DNA from: Terriglobus aquaticus
GTDB taxonomy: Bacteria; Acidobacteriota; Terriglobia; Terriglobales; Acidobacteriaceae
Direction: 5' to 3'
Length of the DNA stretch: 64,000 nt
Assembly: GCF_025685415.1 (NCBI RefSeq)
Contig: NZ_JAGSYB010000001.1
Location: forward strand, 1,736,001 to 1,800,000
Position numbers and translations under genes: made by a program. Positions 9,176 to 18,628 of the stretch are shown one piece after another. Numbering within the stretch: the stretch's first letter is position 1; each line of letters begins with the position of its first letter. The notes below the pieces were generated by a model that did no database searches, had not been told where the DNA came from, and was given only the letters and a program-made list of their open reading frames with translations.

Positions 9176-10771
9176 TTAGCCGTGGCGGAAATGTCGCATG
9201 CCCGTGAATACCATGGCAAGTCCCAGCCGGTCCGCCGCGGCGATCACCTCGGCATCCCGCACGCTGCCGCCTGGCTGAATCACCGCCGTCGCGCCAGCGG
9301 CTGCCACCACTTCCAGGCCGTCCGCGAACGGGAAGAATGCATCGGATGCGGCGACACTGCCGGCGGTCGGCAGTACGGCCTTCTGCGCCCCGAAGCGGGC
9401 CGCGTCCACCCGGCTCATCTGCCCGGCGCCCACGCCAACGGTCTGGCCGAACCCACCCTCCGCTCGCGCATACACAATCGCGTTCGACTTCACGTGTTTG
9501 CACACCGTCCAGGCAAAGCGCAGGGCTGCCATTTCGTCGTCCGTCGGCTTTCGCTGCGTCATCACTTTCAGATCAGACTCGCCCAGCGTCCCGCGATCCG
9601 CTCCCTGCAACAGCGCGCCGCCTGAAACCTGCTTGAACACAAACTTCGTCTCTGCCGGAACGATCTGCAGCAGCCGCAGGTTTTTCTTGGCCGCGAAGCG
9701 CTCCACCGCCTCTGGCGTGAACGACGGCGCCACGATCGCCTCGACGAACAGCTTCGCGATCTCCTCGGCTGCCGCGGCGTCCACCTCGCGGTTGATGCCG
9801 ATGACACCGCCAAACGCCGACACCGGATCGGCTGCCAGCGCTCGCAGGTAGGCGTCGCGCACATCCGCGCCCTGGGCAGCGCCGCAAGGGTTAGTGTGCT
9901 TGATAATCGCTACCGCGGGGCGATCGAACTCGCCTGCAAGCTCCCAGCAGGCATCCAGGTCGACCAGGTTGTTGAACGACAACTCCTTGCCCTGTAGTTG
10001 CCGCGCGTTCGCGATGCCCTTGCCGGAGCCGTCGGTGTAGACCGCCGCTGCCTGGTGCGGGTTCTCTCCGTACCGCAGCGGCTGCAGCATCGGCAGATTG
10101 ATCCGGATCGCGGACGGCATCCCCGCCGCCCGGTCCCGCAGCGCCGGTTGCGAAGCCTCGCCGGTGGGCGCCTCCAACTCTCCCAGCGCATTGGCGATTG
10201 CGGTGTCGTACGCCGCCGTGGTGGCAAACGCCGCCTTGGCCAAGCGCCAGCGCGTGCCGAGACTCAGCGCTCCTTGAGCCGACTCCATTTCCGCCGCGAT
10301 CGAGTCGTAATCGCCCGGGCTCGTCACAATCGCGACGTCCTCAAAATTTTTCGCCGCCGAGCGCACCATGCTGGGGCCGCCAATGTCGATGTTCTCGACC
10401 ACCTCGTGAAACAGCACGCCCGGCTTCGCAGCCGTCTTTTCAAACGCGTACAGGTTCACCACCACCATGTCGATGGGCTCAATGCCGTGCTGCTCGACTG
10501 CCGCCACATGCTCGGCCTTGCCGCGGATGTGCAGAATGCCGCCATGCACCTTGGGATGGAGGGTCTTCACCCGGCCGTCGAGCATCTCCGGAAAGCCGGT
10601 CAGATCGCTGATGTCACGCACCGGCAGGCCTTCGCCGCGCAGCGCCGCAGCCGTCCCGCCGGTCGAGACCAGCTCCACACCCAGCGCATGCAGGCGCCGC
10701 GAAAACTCAACAATACCGGTCTTATCGGTCACGCTGATCAGCGCGCGACGCACAGGGTTTGAGGGATTCAT
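9176..10771 (-). CDS. purH: Bifunctional AICAR transformylase / IMP cyclohydrolase
   Basis: 531 aa, the normal PurH length. It catalyses the last two steps of purine synthesis, AICAR to FAICAR (with 10-formyl-THF) and FAICAR to IMP. The N-terminal MGS-like cyclohydrolase domain shows [14 protein letters not shown], and [15 protein letters not shown]; the C-terminal transformylase domain has [10 protein letters not shown] and ends in the family-typical TGMRHFRHG. Transcribed with pyrD upstream, but a TACAAT box 8 nt before its ATG suggests its own start site in the 39-bp gap. Confidence 0.97.
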   Translation of the reverse strand: MNPSNPVRRALISVTDKTGIVEFSRRLHALGVELVSTGGTAAALRGEGLPVRDISDLTGFPEMLDGRVKTLHPKVHGGILHIRGKAEHVAAVEQHGIEPIDMVVVNLYAFEKTAAKPGVLFHEVVENIDIGGPSMVRSAAKNFEDVAIVTSPGDYDSIAAEMESAQGALSLGTRWRLAKAAFATTAAYDTAIANALGELEAPTGEASQPALRDRAAGMPSAIRINLPMLQPLRYGENPHQAAAVYTDGSGKGIANARQLQGKELSFNNLVDLDACWELAGEFDRPAVAIIKHTNPCGAAQGADVRDAYLRALAADPVSAFGGVIGINREVDAAAAEEIAKLFVEAIVAPSFTPEAVERFAAKKNLRLLQIVPAETKFVFKQVSGGALLQGADRGTLGESDLKVMTQRKPTDDEMAALRFAWTVCKHVKSNAIVYARAEGGFGQTVGVGAGQMSRVDAARFGAQKAVLPTAGSVAASDAFFPFADGLEVVAAAGATAVIQPGGSVRDAEVIAAADRLGLAMVFTGMRHFRHG

Positions 10772-10779
10772 TACCGTTG

Positions 10780-10785
10780 ATTGTA
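10780..10785 (-). promoter_or_regulatory. -10-like TACAAT box of purH
   Basis: TACAAT on the minus strand, 8 nt before the purH ATG, in the 39-bp gap after pyrD. Confidence 0.45.
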
Positions 10786-10810
10786 CGGCGCAGAGGAACA
10801 GCGCCCGCTG

Positions 10811-11734
10811 CTACAGCCGCAGCCCGCCGGTCAGTTCGCTGACCTGCGCGACACTGTTCGACGCGCACCATTTCTTCAGGCCCGTCGCGATCTTTTCCAC
10901 CGCGCGCGGATCGGCATAGCTCGCCGTTCCCACCTGTACTGCCGTCGCGCCTGCCAGCAGAAACTCCACTGCGTCCTCCGGCTTTGCAATGCCGCCCAAG
11001 CCGACCACCGGAATCTGCACGGCCTTCGCCGCCTCCCACACCATGCGCACCGCGATCGGCTTAATCGCCGGTCCGCTCAGTCCGCCGGTTACGTTGGCAA
11101 TGCGCGGCCGCCGCGACTTCACATCGATGGCCAGCGACACAAACGTATTCACCAGCGAAACCGCATCCGCGCCAGCCTCCTGCGCCACGCGCGCCATCAG
11201 CGCGATGTTGGTGACGTTAGGCGAGAGCTTCACCATCAACGGACGCTTAGAAACCGCCTTCGTCCGGCTCACCAATTCCGCCAGCGCCTCGGGGTCCGTG
11301 CCAAAGACCATGCCGCCATGCTTCGTATTCGGGCAGCTCGCGTTCAGCTCATACATTGCAACGCCGTCCGCGTCGTTCAGGCGCTCCATCACCGCAACGC
11401 AGTCCTCCACGGTGAACCCGAACACGTTTGCAATGCAGACCACCTGCTTCATCGCGCGGATTGCTGGCAGCTTGTCGCGAACGAACGCCTCCACTCCAAC
11501 ATTCTGCAGGCCGATGGCGTTGATCATGCCCGCCGCGGTCTCGATGATGCGCGGCGCTGCGTTCCCAGCCATGGGCTCGCGCGACAAGCCTTTGGTCACA
11601 AACGCGCCAATGCGCTCCAGGGACAGGATGTCCTCGAACTCCACGCCGTAGCCGAAGGTTCCGCTGGCGGCGATCACCGGGTTGCGCAGCCGAACGCCCG
11701 CAACCGTGACCGCCATCTCCGGGGCCGAACTCAA
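10811..11734 (-). CDS. pyrD: Dihydroorotate dehydrogenase, class 1B catalytic subunit
   Basis: 307 aa. It oxidises dihydroorotate to orotate in pyrimidine synthesis using FMN. The catalytic base of class 1 enzymes is a cysteine, seen here as C134 in NASCPNTKHGG; GLGGI and GATAVQVGTA are the usual phosphate-binding FMN loops near the C terminus. Class 1B enzymes normally pair with a PyrK electron-transfer subunit, which is not in this window. The start overlaps the stop of the upstream phosphatase by 4 bp, indicating coupled expression. Confidence 0.95.
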   Translation of the reverse strand: MSSAPEMAVTVAGVRLRNPVIAASGTFGYGVEFEDILSLERIGAFVTKGLSREPMAGNAAPRIIETAAGMINAIGLQNVGVEAFVRDKLPAIRAMKQVVCIANVFGFTVEDCVAVMERLNDADGVAMYELNASCPNTKHGGMVFGTDPEALAELVSRTKAVSKRPLMVKLSPNVTNIALMARVAQEAGADAVSLVNTFVSLAIDVKSRRPRIANVTGGLSGPAIKPIAVRMVWEAAKAVQIPVVGLGGIAKPEDAVEFLLAGATAVQVGTASYADPRAVEKIATGLKKWCASNSVAQVSELTGGLRL

Positions 11735-13419
11735 TGCCCCGCTCCAGTTACCGGACCGGTCGAGCCCGCCGCCTCTGGCCGCATCACCTGCGTAAGCACA
11801 TGGCCGACCGAAGCCGAGGGCTGATTCAGCCGCAGCAGCGATGCAAACGTCGCTGCGATGTCTACCGGCGCGACCGGGTCGTGATACGTCCCAGGCACAA
11901 ATGCCGCGCCGAACAGATCCAGCGGAACGTGCCGGTCATACGCGTTCTGTGAATAGTGTCCTGCCCCCGCGGCCGATCCCGGATATTGGAACAGCCCCAG
12001 GTTCATGTGCACGGCCCAACGGACATAGGGCGAATAGCTGTTCTGCACACGCAGTCCATACGGATCGTTCGGCAACCGTCCATCGCGCATCTGCGACGCC
12101 GTGTAGACCGCCCGCACCCGTTGCGATTCCGGCAGCCTTTCCGCGGACACGGCGTGTCCCGCCGCCGCAAGCTCCTGCTCCGCGAAGAAGCTGCGTACCG
12201 CCTCAGCCGTTGCCTCCTCTGCGTCCTCTTCCTTCACACCAGCAGCCTGGAATGGCTCCGGCTGAATCTGCAGCCAGGGCAGTTCCGGGCTCAGCACCAG
12301 CGACCGTCCATGCCGATCCACCTGCGGAAAACGCTTTTCCAGCGCCGCCTCGACAAACGCGATCATCTTCGGGGCAGAGAAAGCAGCGCCCGGCATACCG
12401 ATCCGTGCCGATTGCTGCTCGGTCGGTGCCACGCCATGATCGCCGCTCAGGGCGACCACCACATTCTGCAGCCCCACATAGCTGTCGAGCCAAGTGAAGA
12501 AGGCGTCCAGTTGCGCGTCCGCCGCATCGATCATGGCGCGCTGCTCCGGCGAGTCCGGCCCCACACCATGGCCCAGGATGTCCGTCGACGAGATCGACAG
12601 CGTCAGCATATCTGTGACACCGGCCGGGTTCCTGCCCATCTGTTCGCCCTGGATCAGGGCCTTCGCGAAGTCCAGTTGATAGCTGACCGACGCCGGTGTG
12701 CGACCCACCCGGTCATAGAACTCACCCGTGTCCGCGTGCGCCTCCCGGCGGGCCTCCGCCGCGCGCTTCGATGCGTTGAACGCCGCGGCCCACGGCGGCA
12801 ACTGCTGCATCCAGTACGTCGACGTGATCCAGGCACCGCTGGTGTGGTCCGTCCAGAACGCACCCTTGCTTGCATGACCACTCGTCAGGATCGCGGCGCG
12901 ATCCTTGAACGACACACCGTACACCTTGGCCTTGCCGTTCGTTGCCAGCTCCAATTCATCGCCCACGGTCGACGCCAGCTCGTTGTGTGGCGACGCTCCC
13001 GGAGACACCGGCTGCCCGGCAGGCATGCCAACCATCGTGTACCGCGTGTCTTCCACGCTGGTAATCTCGTGCGGCACACCGTTCGGTCCCGTTACCCACC
13101 ACTGGTTCAGCGGAATGCCATGCCCATTGGTGTAGCTTCCGGTGCCGATGGTCGAGTGCCCCGCCGCCGTCACCAGGTTGGCATAGTCGTAATAGCAATC
13201 CGTGAAGTGCGCGCCCTGCTTCAGAAACAGGTTCCAGCCATTCTTTGCGTGAAAGTCCGCGCGGTACCGGTCCAGGTAATCGCCGCGAAACTGGTCAAAC
13301 ACCAGGATGATCGCCAGCTTGGGCGAGCCGTTATACGCGTCTGCATGCACGGCGGCAGAAGGCAGCAGCAGAGCGGCGGCTGCAAGGGCGCAGGAAAGGA
13401 GGCGCATACCCAAAAGCAT
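11731..13419 (-). CDS. Exported alkaline phosphatase / phosphodiesterase (PafA/NPP superfamily)
   Basis: 562 aa with a signal peptide (MRLLSCALAAAALLLPSAAVHA). The metal and nucleophile features of the PafA/nucleotide pyrophosphatase branch of the alkaline phosphatase superfamily are visible: VFDQFRGDY with metal Asp42, VTAAGHST with the probable nucleophile Thr84, GHGV in the middle, and LSGDHGVAP with metal Asp/His. The product likely releases phosphate from periplasmic phosphomonoesters. A second in-frame ATG (13407) fits the signal peptide equally well. Overlaps pyrD by 4 bp, an unusual pairing of a secreted phosphatase with pyrimidine synthesis. Confidence 0.88.
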   Translation of the reverse strand: MLLGMRLLSCALAAAALLLPSAAVHADAYNGSPKLAIILVFDQFRGDYLDRYRADFHAKNGWNLFLKQGAHFTDCYYDYANLVTAAGHSTIGTGSYTNGHGIPLNQWWVTGPNGVPHEITSVEDTRYTMVGMPAGQPVSPGASPHNELASTVGDELELATNGKAKVYGVSFKDRAAILTSGHASKGAFWTDHTSGAWITSTYWMQQLPPWAAAFNASKRAAEARREAHADTGEFYDRVGRTPASVSYQLDFAKALIQGEQMGRNPAGVTDMLTLSISSTDILGHGVGPDSPEQRAMIDAADAQLDAFFTWLDSYVGLQNVVVALSGDHGVAPTEQQSARIGMPGAAFSAPKMIAFVEAALEKRFPQVDRHGRSLVLSPELPWLQIQPEPFQAAGVKEEDAEEATAEAVRSFFAEQELAAAGHAVSAERLPESQRVRAVYTASQMRDGRLPNDPYGLRVQNSYSPYVRWAVHMNLGLFQYPGSAAGAGHYSQNAYDRHVPLDLFGAAFVPGTYHDPVAPVDIAATFASLLRLNQPSASVGHVLTQVMRPEAAGSTGPVTGAGH

Positions 13420-13463
13420 ACCGTCCGCCGGCGTGCGCAGGATGAAACAACCGCAAAGCCGTT

Positions 13464-13469
13464 TACGAT
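13464..13469 (+). promoter_or_regulatory. -10-like TACGAT box of serS (leaderless type)
   Basis: TACGAT ending 6 nt before the serS ATG; there is no Shine-Dalgarno sequence in between. Confidence 0.5.
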
Positions 13470-13475
13470 AGAACG

Positions 13476-14819
13476 ATGCTCGATCTTGCTTTTGTGCGGG
13501 CCAACCTCCCCGCCGTGGAAGCTGCCCTGCGCGCCCGCAACGCCGACCCCGCGGCCCTGCTGGGCAACTTCGGCGATCTGGACCGGCAGCGGCGCGAAGC
13601 GATCACCGCCGCCGAATCGCTCAAGGCGGAGCGCAACCGCCTCTCCGAACAGATTGGAAAGAAAAAGCGCGCCGGCGAAGATGCCACCGAACTGTCGGAG
13701 CAGGTGCGCAGCCTGCGCGAACAGGGCGAGTCGCACGAACAGCAGGCCGCCGCGCTCGACACTCGCCTGCGCCAGATCCTGGAAGCAATTCCGAACCTGC
13801 CGAACGCAACCGTTCCGCAGGGTTCTGATGAACACGCAAACGAGCTGGTCAAGACCGTCGGCGAGCCGACCAAATTCGATTTCACACCCAAGCCGCACTG
13901 GGAACTCGGCGAAGCCCTGAATATCCTCGACTTCGACCGCGCCGCCAAGGTCAGCGGCTCCCGCTTCGCCTTTCAGTACGGCGCCGGCGCTCGGCTGGAA
14001 CGCGCCCTGGCCAACTTCATGCTCGACCTGCACACCCGCGAGCACGGCTACACCGAGGTGCTGCCGCCCTACATGGTCAATTCGCGGTCTCTTTTCGGCA
14101 CCGGCCAATTGCCCAAGTTCGCCGAAGACCTCTTCCACTGCGATGATCGCGGCGCGTTCACTCCCGGCGAACTGCAAGAGAACGACCACTGGCTTATCCC
14201 GACTGCGGAAGTGCCGCTGACGAACATCCTGCGCGATGAAACCGTCGACGAATCGGCGCTCACGCTTTCCCTGTGTGCCTACACGCCCTGCTTTCGGTCC
14301 GAGGCCGGCTCCTACGGCCGCGACGTGCGCGGCATGATCCGCCAGCACCAGTTCCAGAAGGTGGAGATGGTCAAGATCACCACGCCGGACAAGAGCTATG
14401 ACGAACTCGAACAGATGACGCGCAACGCCGAGACCGTTCTGGAACGTCTGGGCCTGCCCTACCGCCGCATGCTGCTCTGCACCGGCGACATGGGCTTCTC
14501 GTCCGCCAAGACGTATGACCTCGAAGTCTGGCTGCCGGGCCAGGGTCTCTACCGCGAGATCAGCTCCTGTTCCAACTGCGAAGCCTTCCAGGCGCGCCGG
14601 GCCAACATCCGCTTCCGCCCCGTAGGCGCAAAGAAGTCGGAATACGTCCACACGCTCAACGGCTCCGGCCTGGCAGTAGGCCGCACCTATCTGGCCGTGC
14701 TGGAGAACTACCAGCAGGCGGACGGCAGTATCCGCATTCCCGACGCTCTGGTCCCCTACATGGGTGGGCAGACGGTCATCACGGCGCAGTCGGCCATCAC
14801 CGCGGGAGCGCATGCCTGA
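13476..14819 (+). CDS. serS: Seryl-tRNA synthetase
   Basis: 447 aa. It charges tRNA-Ser (and tRNA-Sec). The N-terminal coiled-coil tRNA-binding arm (residues about 1-110, starting [18 protein letters not shown]) is followed by the class II catalytic core with motif 2 ([21 protein letters not shown] region) and motif 3 ([18 protein letters not shown]). Full length. Preceded by a TACGAT box at leaderless spacing and overlapping the next gene by one base (TGATG). Confidence 0.98.
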   Translation: MLDLAFVRANLPAVEAALRARNADPAALLGNFGDLDRQRREAITAAESLKAERNRLSEQIGKKKRAGEDATELSEQVRSLREQGESHEQQAAALDTRLRQILEAIPNLPNATVPQGSDEHANELVKTVGEPTKFDFTPKPHWELGEALNILDFDRAAKVSGSRFAFQYGAGARLERALANFMLDLHTREHGYTEVLPPYMVNSRSLFGTGQLPKFAEDLFHCDDRGAFTPGELQENDHWLIPTAEVPLTNILRDETVDESALTLSLCAYTPCFRSEAGSYGRDVRGMIRQHQFQKVEMVKITTPDKSYDELEQMTRNAETVLERLGLPYRRMLLCTGDMGFSSAKTYDLEVWLPGQGLYREISSCSNCEAFQARRANIRFRPVGAKKSEYVHTLNGSGLAVGRTYLAVLENYQQADGSIRIPDALVPYMGGQTVITAQSAITAGAHA

Positions 14820-15193
14820 TGTTCAAGACCCTGCGCAGCTATATCTTCTGGTCGCATGAGCGCGGCTCCCTGCACTACGACGTGATGGTCACTCTCATCC
14901 TCCTGTTCATCTTTGTCACGCCGCGGTTCATCAACTACCACGACCGGCCCAAATTCCAGTTGCCCTCGCAGATCATGGTGGAAAACGACGGCAGCGGCGA
15001 GCTGATCTACCAGGTCCGCGCCGCCGACGTAGTCAGTTCCGAACGCGGCGGCAAAGATGAAGACACGCGCATCCGGCGTGCCCTTCGCCGTCTGATTGAA
15101 CCCATCGCGGGCGATGTCTACATTGAGCGCTACGAGGCGCTGACCGGCGCCGAAGGCCAGGTGAGCGGATACCGCGTCTGGGCGCATCGCTAG
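14819..15193 (+). CDS. Small single-pass membrane protein, unknown
   Basis: 124 aa. A membrane segment at about 23-38 (VMVTLILLFIFVTPRFI) follows a short basic N terminus, leaving a soluble C-terminal domain of about 85 residues on one side of the membrane. The ATG shares a base with the serS stop (TGATG), so translation is probably coupled to serS. I do not recognise a family. Confidence 0.7.
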   Translation: MFKTLRSYIFWSHERGSLHYDVMVTLILLFIFVTPRFINYHDRPKFQLPSQIMVENDGSGELIYQVRAADVVSSERGGKDEDTRIRRALRRLIEPIAGDVYIERYEALTGAEGQVSGYRVWAHR

Positions 15194-15310
15194 CATTTCG
15201 CCGCGCGTTGGACGAGTGGGACCAGCTATCCGCAACGCAATCGAAAGCGAGACACATCCTGCGACGGCGATCTGTGTCTAACGAAGTGCGCATATGCGCT
15301 TGGAGTCGTG

Positions 15311-15973
15311 ATGTTCAAGACCGCCCTGGCCACCATTGCCGTTCTGCTCTCCAGCACAGCCGCACTCGCCGCTACCGACCCGGCTCTCGACAAGGTGCTG
15401 CGTCAGTTGGACGCTGCCTCAGCGAAGTTCCAGTCCACCGAGGCAGACGTTAAGGATGAGTTCTACGAGAGGGTCGTCCGCGATACCTCGACACAGACCG
15501 GCTCCGTGTACTTCCTCCGGTCGGGCGGCGGCACAGAGATGGGTCTCGCGATCGGCCAGAAGCGCATCAGCTTCAAGAACGGGCAAGGCGTACTCTACGA
15601 TCCGAATGGCGCTTCCAAATTCACCAGCTTCAGTGCCGGCCAGAACCAGCAGAAGGCCGACAGCTTTCTAACCCTGGGCTTTGGTGGCAGCGGCAAAGAC
15701 CTGGAGCGCGCCTGGGACATCAAGCTGCTCGGCACAGAACAGATCACCGACGGCACAACCCCCGTCACCGTCGACAAGCTCGATCTCGTCCCGAAAGACC
15801 CCGGCGTGAAAAACACCTTCACCCACGTCGTCATCTGGATCGACCCGACCCGCAGTGTGAGCCTCAAACAGGAATACACCACACCGGAAGGCGACAAGCG
15901 CACCGTCACCTACTCGCACCTGCGCTACAACACCAAGATCGACACCAAGAAGTACGCCCTGCCCAAAAAGTAG
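15311..15973 (+). CDS. LolA-like outer-membrane lipoprotein carrier protein
   Basis: 220 aa with signal peptide (MFKTALATIAVLLSSTAALA). The mature part resembles the LolA fold: ALDKVLRQLDAASAKFQSTEADVKDEF at the start, a beta-rich middle (GSVYFLRSGGG; KRISFKNGQGVLYDP), then the C-terminal IWIDPTRSVSLKQEYTTPEGD strands. LolA proteins shuttle lipoproteins across the periplasm of didermic bacteria. The ATG at 15311 is used with the purine-rich TGGAG just upstream; a GTG one codon earlier is in frame. Last gene before a strong terminator. Confidence 0.85.
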   Translation: MFKTALATIAVLLSSTAALAATDPALDKVLRQLDAASAKFQSTEADVKDEFYERVVRDTSTQTGSVYFLRSGGGTEMGLAIGQKRISFKNGQGVLYDPNGASKFTSFSAGQNQQKADSFLTLGFGGSGKDLERAWDIKLLGTEQITDGTTPVTVDKLDLVPKDPGVKNTFTHVVIWIDPTRSVSLKQEYTTPEGDKRTVTYSHLRYNTKIDTKKYALPKK

Positions 15974-15980
15974 AGCACCT

Positions 15981-16025
15981 GCAACAGAAAGAGGCGCGGC
16001 CATTCGCCGCGCCTCTTTCTGTTGC
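15981..16025. terminator. Bidirectional hairpin terminator
   Basis: Perfect 20-bp inverted repeat (15981-16000 and 16006-16025) with a 5-nt loop, in the gap between the convergent lolA-like and Asd-like genes. The distal stem has AGAAAGAGG/CCTCTTTCT, giving an A-tract and a U-rich 3' side on both strands. Confidence 0.85.
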
Positions 16026-16034
16026 AAAGATCAA

Positions 16035-17033
16035 TTACTGCACTACACCGCTCGGCCGCATACGCAGCAGTTCGATCGCGCATCCCACCGCGGTTTGCGC
16101 CAGCAGCTTCAGGTTGTCGGCAACGATCCAGAACCGCAACACACCGGAACTGTCCGCGGCAGATTCCACTAGGATCTTGTCCTGCCCCGCCGCCGCAATG
16201 TTCGACGCCGGTGGATCGTCCGCCGCCACGGGCTCGATCAGGTCGCTCCGCAGCGCTTCCTCAACCGTTTCCAGGCTTGCCGCCTCACCTGCTTTGACGA
16301 ACAACGACACCGCATAGCCATGGAAGGCCGGCGCCTGCACCCACTGCAGCATTGGGGCCGGCGCACCGTCCAGCAGCGACCCAAGCTGCCGCTCCACCAG
16401 GGACTTCGTGCTTGCAACCTCGAACTTCGCATCCTCGCCCAGACGCCCCAGCAGGTTGAACGCGACCTGCACGTCGTGCTGCTCGGTAGGCACCGTCTGG
16501 AAGGAAAGAAGGCTGATCGTCTGCTGATGCAGTTCATCCAGCGCCGCAGCACCGTTCTCGCTGGCGGGCTGCAGCACCGTCGCATATGCGTCCTGCAGCA
16601 GACCCGCCTTGTGCAGCGGCACCAGCACGGCTGCGAGCATAGTCGCGGCAGGATGAGCCGCAGCAACTCCAGTGGTCTCCAGCGACAAAGTCGTATGGTC
16701 CCGCACCCGTGGCGAAAGCACCGGCAGCCCGCGCACCGTTCCCGTTGCGTCGATGGCCGCTGCCCCGAATCGCACCGCATCTTCCCAGTAGCGGCCCGCG
16801 TCTGCCGCAGTTGCAAAGATCACGGCATCCGCACCCTCGAACGATGCCGGCTCGACGGCCTGCAACACCGACGCTTCGCCGCCGATGTCCTCCAGCTTGC
16901 CCGGTTCGGCATCGCTATCCAGCAACACGACCGTGCCCGAGCCCAGCGGGCCCGCGTTCAACTCTTCCGCGATCTCGCGGCCCAGCAGGGACGACGCCCC
17001 AACCACCACGATCCGGTGTGTGTCTTCTCTCAT
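16035..17033 (-). CDS. Asd-like protein lacking the catalytic cysteine
   Basis: 332 aa with aspartate-semialdehyde dehydrogenase architecture: N-terminal Rossmann start HRIVVVGASSLLGREIAEEL, then an Asd/ArgC dimerisation-type C-terminal half. In true Asd the catalytic Cys sits in an NP-x-C motif; here the region reads AAHPAATML (127-131), with Ala at position 130. The protein is therefore unlikely to be an active dehydrogenase and resembles the USG-1 type of Asd paralogue. The ATG at 17033 was chosen because the Rossmann motif follows directly; upstream codons overlap pssA. It is the last gene of the psd-pssA group. Confidence 0.8.
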   Translation of the reverse strand: MREDTHRIVVVGASSLLGREIAEELNAGPLGSGTVVLLDSDAEPGKLEDIGGEASVLQAVEPASFEGADAVIFATAADAGRYWEDAVRFGAAAIDATGTVRGLPVLSPRVRDHTTLSLETTGVAAAHPAATMLAAVLVPLHKAGLLQDAYATVLQPASENGAAALDELHQQTISLLSFQTVPTEQHDVQVAFNLLGRLGEDAKFEVASTKSLVERQLGSLLDGAPAPMLQWVQAPAFHGYAVSLFVKAGEAASLETVEEALRSDLIEPVAADDPPASNIAAAGQDKILVESAADSSGVLRFWIVADNLKLLAQTAVGCAIELLRMRPSGVVQ

Positions 17034-17091
17034 ACTCTCTGTCAGATGCGCGGAACGGCGATCCGCTGCGCCGACTCGGCCGGCAAGGATC

Positions 17092-17928
17092 TCAGGCGCG
17101 GGCGTCTCGCCTGCGCTGCCGGCCCTGTGCCGCGTAGACGACACGCGCCCCCATGCCGCTGACCATGTACGCCAGCGCCACTGCAATCAGCAGGTAGTTG
17201 CTGAAGTAGACCAGCAGCGCGCCCAGCAGCACGATCAGCACAAACAACCGCATTGTGTGCTGCGACCGCAGGCCGATCTCCTTGCCGCTCCAGAATCGCC
17301 ATCGGCTTACCATCAGAAATCCGATGAACAGCAGCAGCGACATCCAGACAAACGCGATGTACACGTTGTCGATGGGGGATCCGTCGAAGCAGTGCACCAC
17401 GCTGGCCACCACTCCCGCAGCTGCCGGGATCGGCATGCCCACAAAGTAGCGCCGCCCTGGGCGCCCGGGATTGCTCGGCAACGGATTCACGGTCACGTTG
17501 AACCGCGCCAGCCGGCACGCTCCGCAGACCAGGAACAGGAAGCAGACAAACACGCCCGCATCCACCGCGCTCTGCCGCAACTTCAGGTTGCCAACCAGCG
17601 GCAGCATTCGCGTGCCCCAGGTGTACGCCAGCACGCTCGGCGCAACGCCAAACGTGATCACATCGGCCAGGGAGTCCAGCTCCCTGCCAAAGTCGCTGGC
17701 CGTGTTGGTCATGCGGGCAATGCGGCCATCCAGAGCATCAAACGGGATCGCAAACAGGATTGCCAGCGCGGCCCGATCGAAATACGTCTGGTCGTGCGAC
17801 GTGGTCGCCAGCACGCTCTGCACAATCGCGTAGAATCCCGCGGCAATGTTGCCTGCCGTAAACAGCGACGGCAGCACGTACATGCCACGCCGGGGCCGGG
17901 GACGCGTCTGTACCGGCGCGTCCGCCAA
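17092..17928 (-). CDS. pssA: CDP-diacylglycerol-serine O-phosphatidyltransferase
   Basis: 278 aa membrane enzyme making phosphatidylserine from CDP-diacylglycerol and serine. The CDP-alcohol phosphatidyltransferase motif D-G-x2-A-R-x8-G-x3-D-x3-D is complete (D67, G68, A71, R72, G81, D85, D89). Several membrane helices follow. The start is uncertain: a TTG at 17928 abuts the psd stop, while an ATG at 17883 (MYVLPSLFTAGN) gives the usual short N terminus. It lies directly after psd, so the two steps of phosphatidylethanolamine synthesis are co-transcribed. Confidence 0.92.
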   Translation of the reverse strand: MADAPVQTRPRPRRGMYVLPSLFTAGNIAAGFYAIVQSVLATTSHDQTYFDRAALAILFAIPFDALDGRIARMTNTASDFGRELDSLADVITFGVAPSVLAYTWGTRMLPLVGNLKLRQSAVDAGVFVCFLFLVCGACRLARFNVTVNPLPSNPGRPGRRYFVGMPIPAAAGVVASVVHCFDGSPIDNVYIAFVWMSLLLFIGFLMVSRWRFWSGKEIGLRSQHTMRLFVLIVLLGALLVYFSNYLLIAVALAYMVSGMGARVVYAAQGRQRRRDARA

Positions 17929-18594
17929 CTACACCCCCGCTACAGTTGCGCGCGCCTGCTCAGGCGTTGTGGCTGAAGCGACCGGCATGGTGGCGATGAT
18001 GGAGGCTCCGCCACGCACGCGGTCACCCTTCTTCACGCGCAGATTCGCATCCGGCGGCAGCAGCACGTCTACGCGGGATCCGAACTTGATCAACCCGAAG
18101 CGATCGCCCTTCTGCAGAACGTCACCCGGCTTGACCCAGCACACGATGCGGCGCGCCAGCAGCCCGGCAATCTGCTTCACCTGCACCGAGTACCCGCCAT
18201 CCTCGATCACCATGACATTCTGTTCGTTCAGCACGTTGGAATCGGCGCGCATGGCGTTCAGGAACATGCCCTGCTTGTAGTTCACCTGCGTCACCGTCCC
18301 GCTGATCGGGGTCCGGTTCACGTGAACGTCGAAAACGTTGAGGAAGATGCTGAGCCGAAGCCGGCTGCCCTGGGGCGTCTCGATCCAGTCCGCCTCGGTC
18401 ACCTTGCCGTCTGCAGGGGACACGACCACGTTCGCCTCGGTGGGCACGCGACGCGGCGGATCGCGGAAGAACCAAAGGAAAAACAGCGCCAGCAGCACCG
18501 GAATCCCGGCGATCCAGGACGAACCCGTGAGGCGAAACAGCAGGTAGGACACTACAGCCAAACCCAGGGCGTAGTAGATTCCATCTCGGACCAT
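17929..18594 (-). CDS. psd: Phosphatidylserine decarboxylase (short, PSD-B type)
   Basis: 221 aa. It converts phosphatidylserine to phosphatidylethanolamine. Two N-terminal membrane segments (about 5-42) precede the catalytic part with VSPADGKV, FLNVFDVHVNRTP and the self-cleavage site in KFGSRVD (G172-S173), where Ser becomes the pyruvoyl cofactor. The short length fits the archaetidylserine/phosphatidylserine decarboxylase subtype. The stop codon directly abuts the pssA start region. TAAGAT lies 11 nt upstream of the ATG with an AGAGG-like site between. Confidence 0.93.
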   Translation of the reverse strand: MVRDGIYYALGLAVVSYLLFRLTGSSWIAGIPVLLALFFLWFFRDPPRRVPTEANVVVSPADGKVTEADWIETPQGSRLRLSIFLNVFDVHVNRTPISGTVTQVNYKQGMFLNAMRADSNVLNEQNVMVIEDGGYSVQVKQIAGLLARRIVCWVKPGDVLQKGDRFGLIKFGSRVDVLLPPDANLRVKKGDRVRGGASIIATMPVASATTPEQARATVAGV

Positions 18595-18628
18595 AACTGC
18601 CTCTTATCTTACCGGATAGGGCGCCGCA

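Noticed and set aside
11956-13920. Plus-strand open frame of 654 codons across the phosphatase gene into serS
   Set aside because: Antisense to the phosphatase and out of frame with serS; no domain.
13221-14813. Minus-strand open frame of 530 codons opposite serS
   Set aside because: Antisense to an intact serS; no recognisable domain, no promoter-like box at its start.
16035-17033. Calling this gene a functional asd
   Set aside because: The catalytic cysteine position is Ala, so the enzymatic label is not supported.
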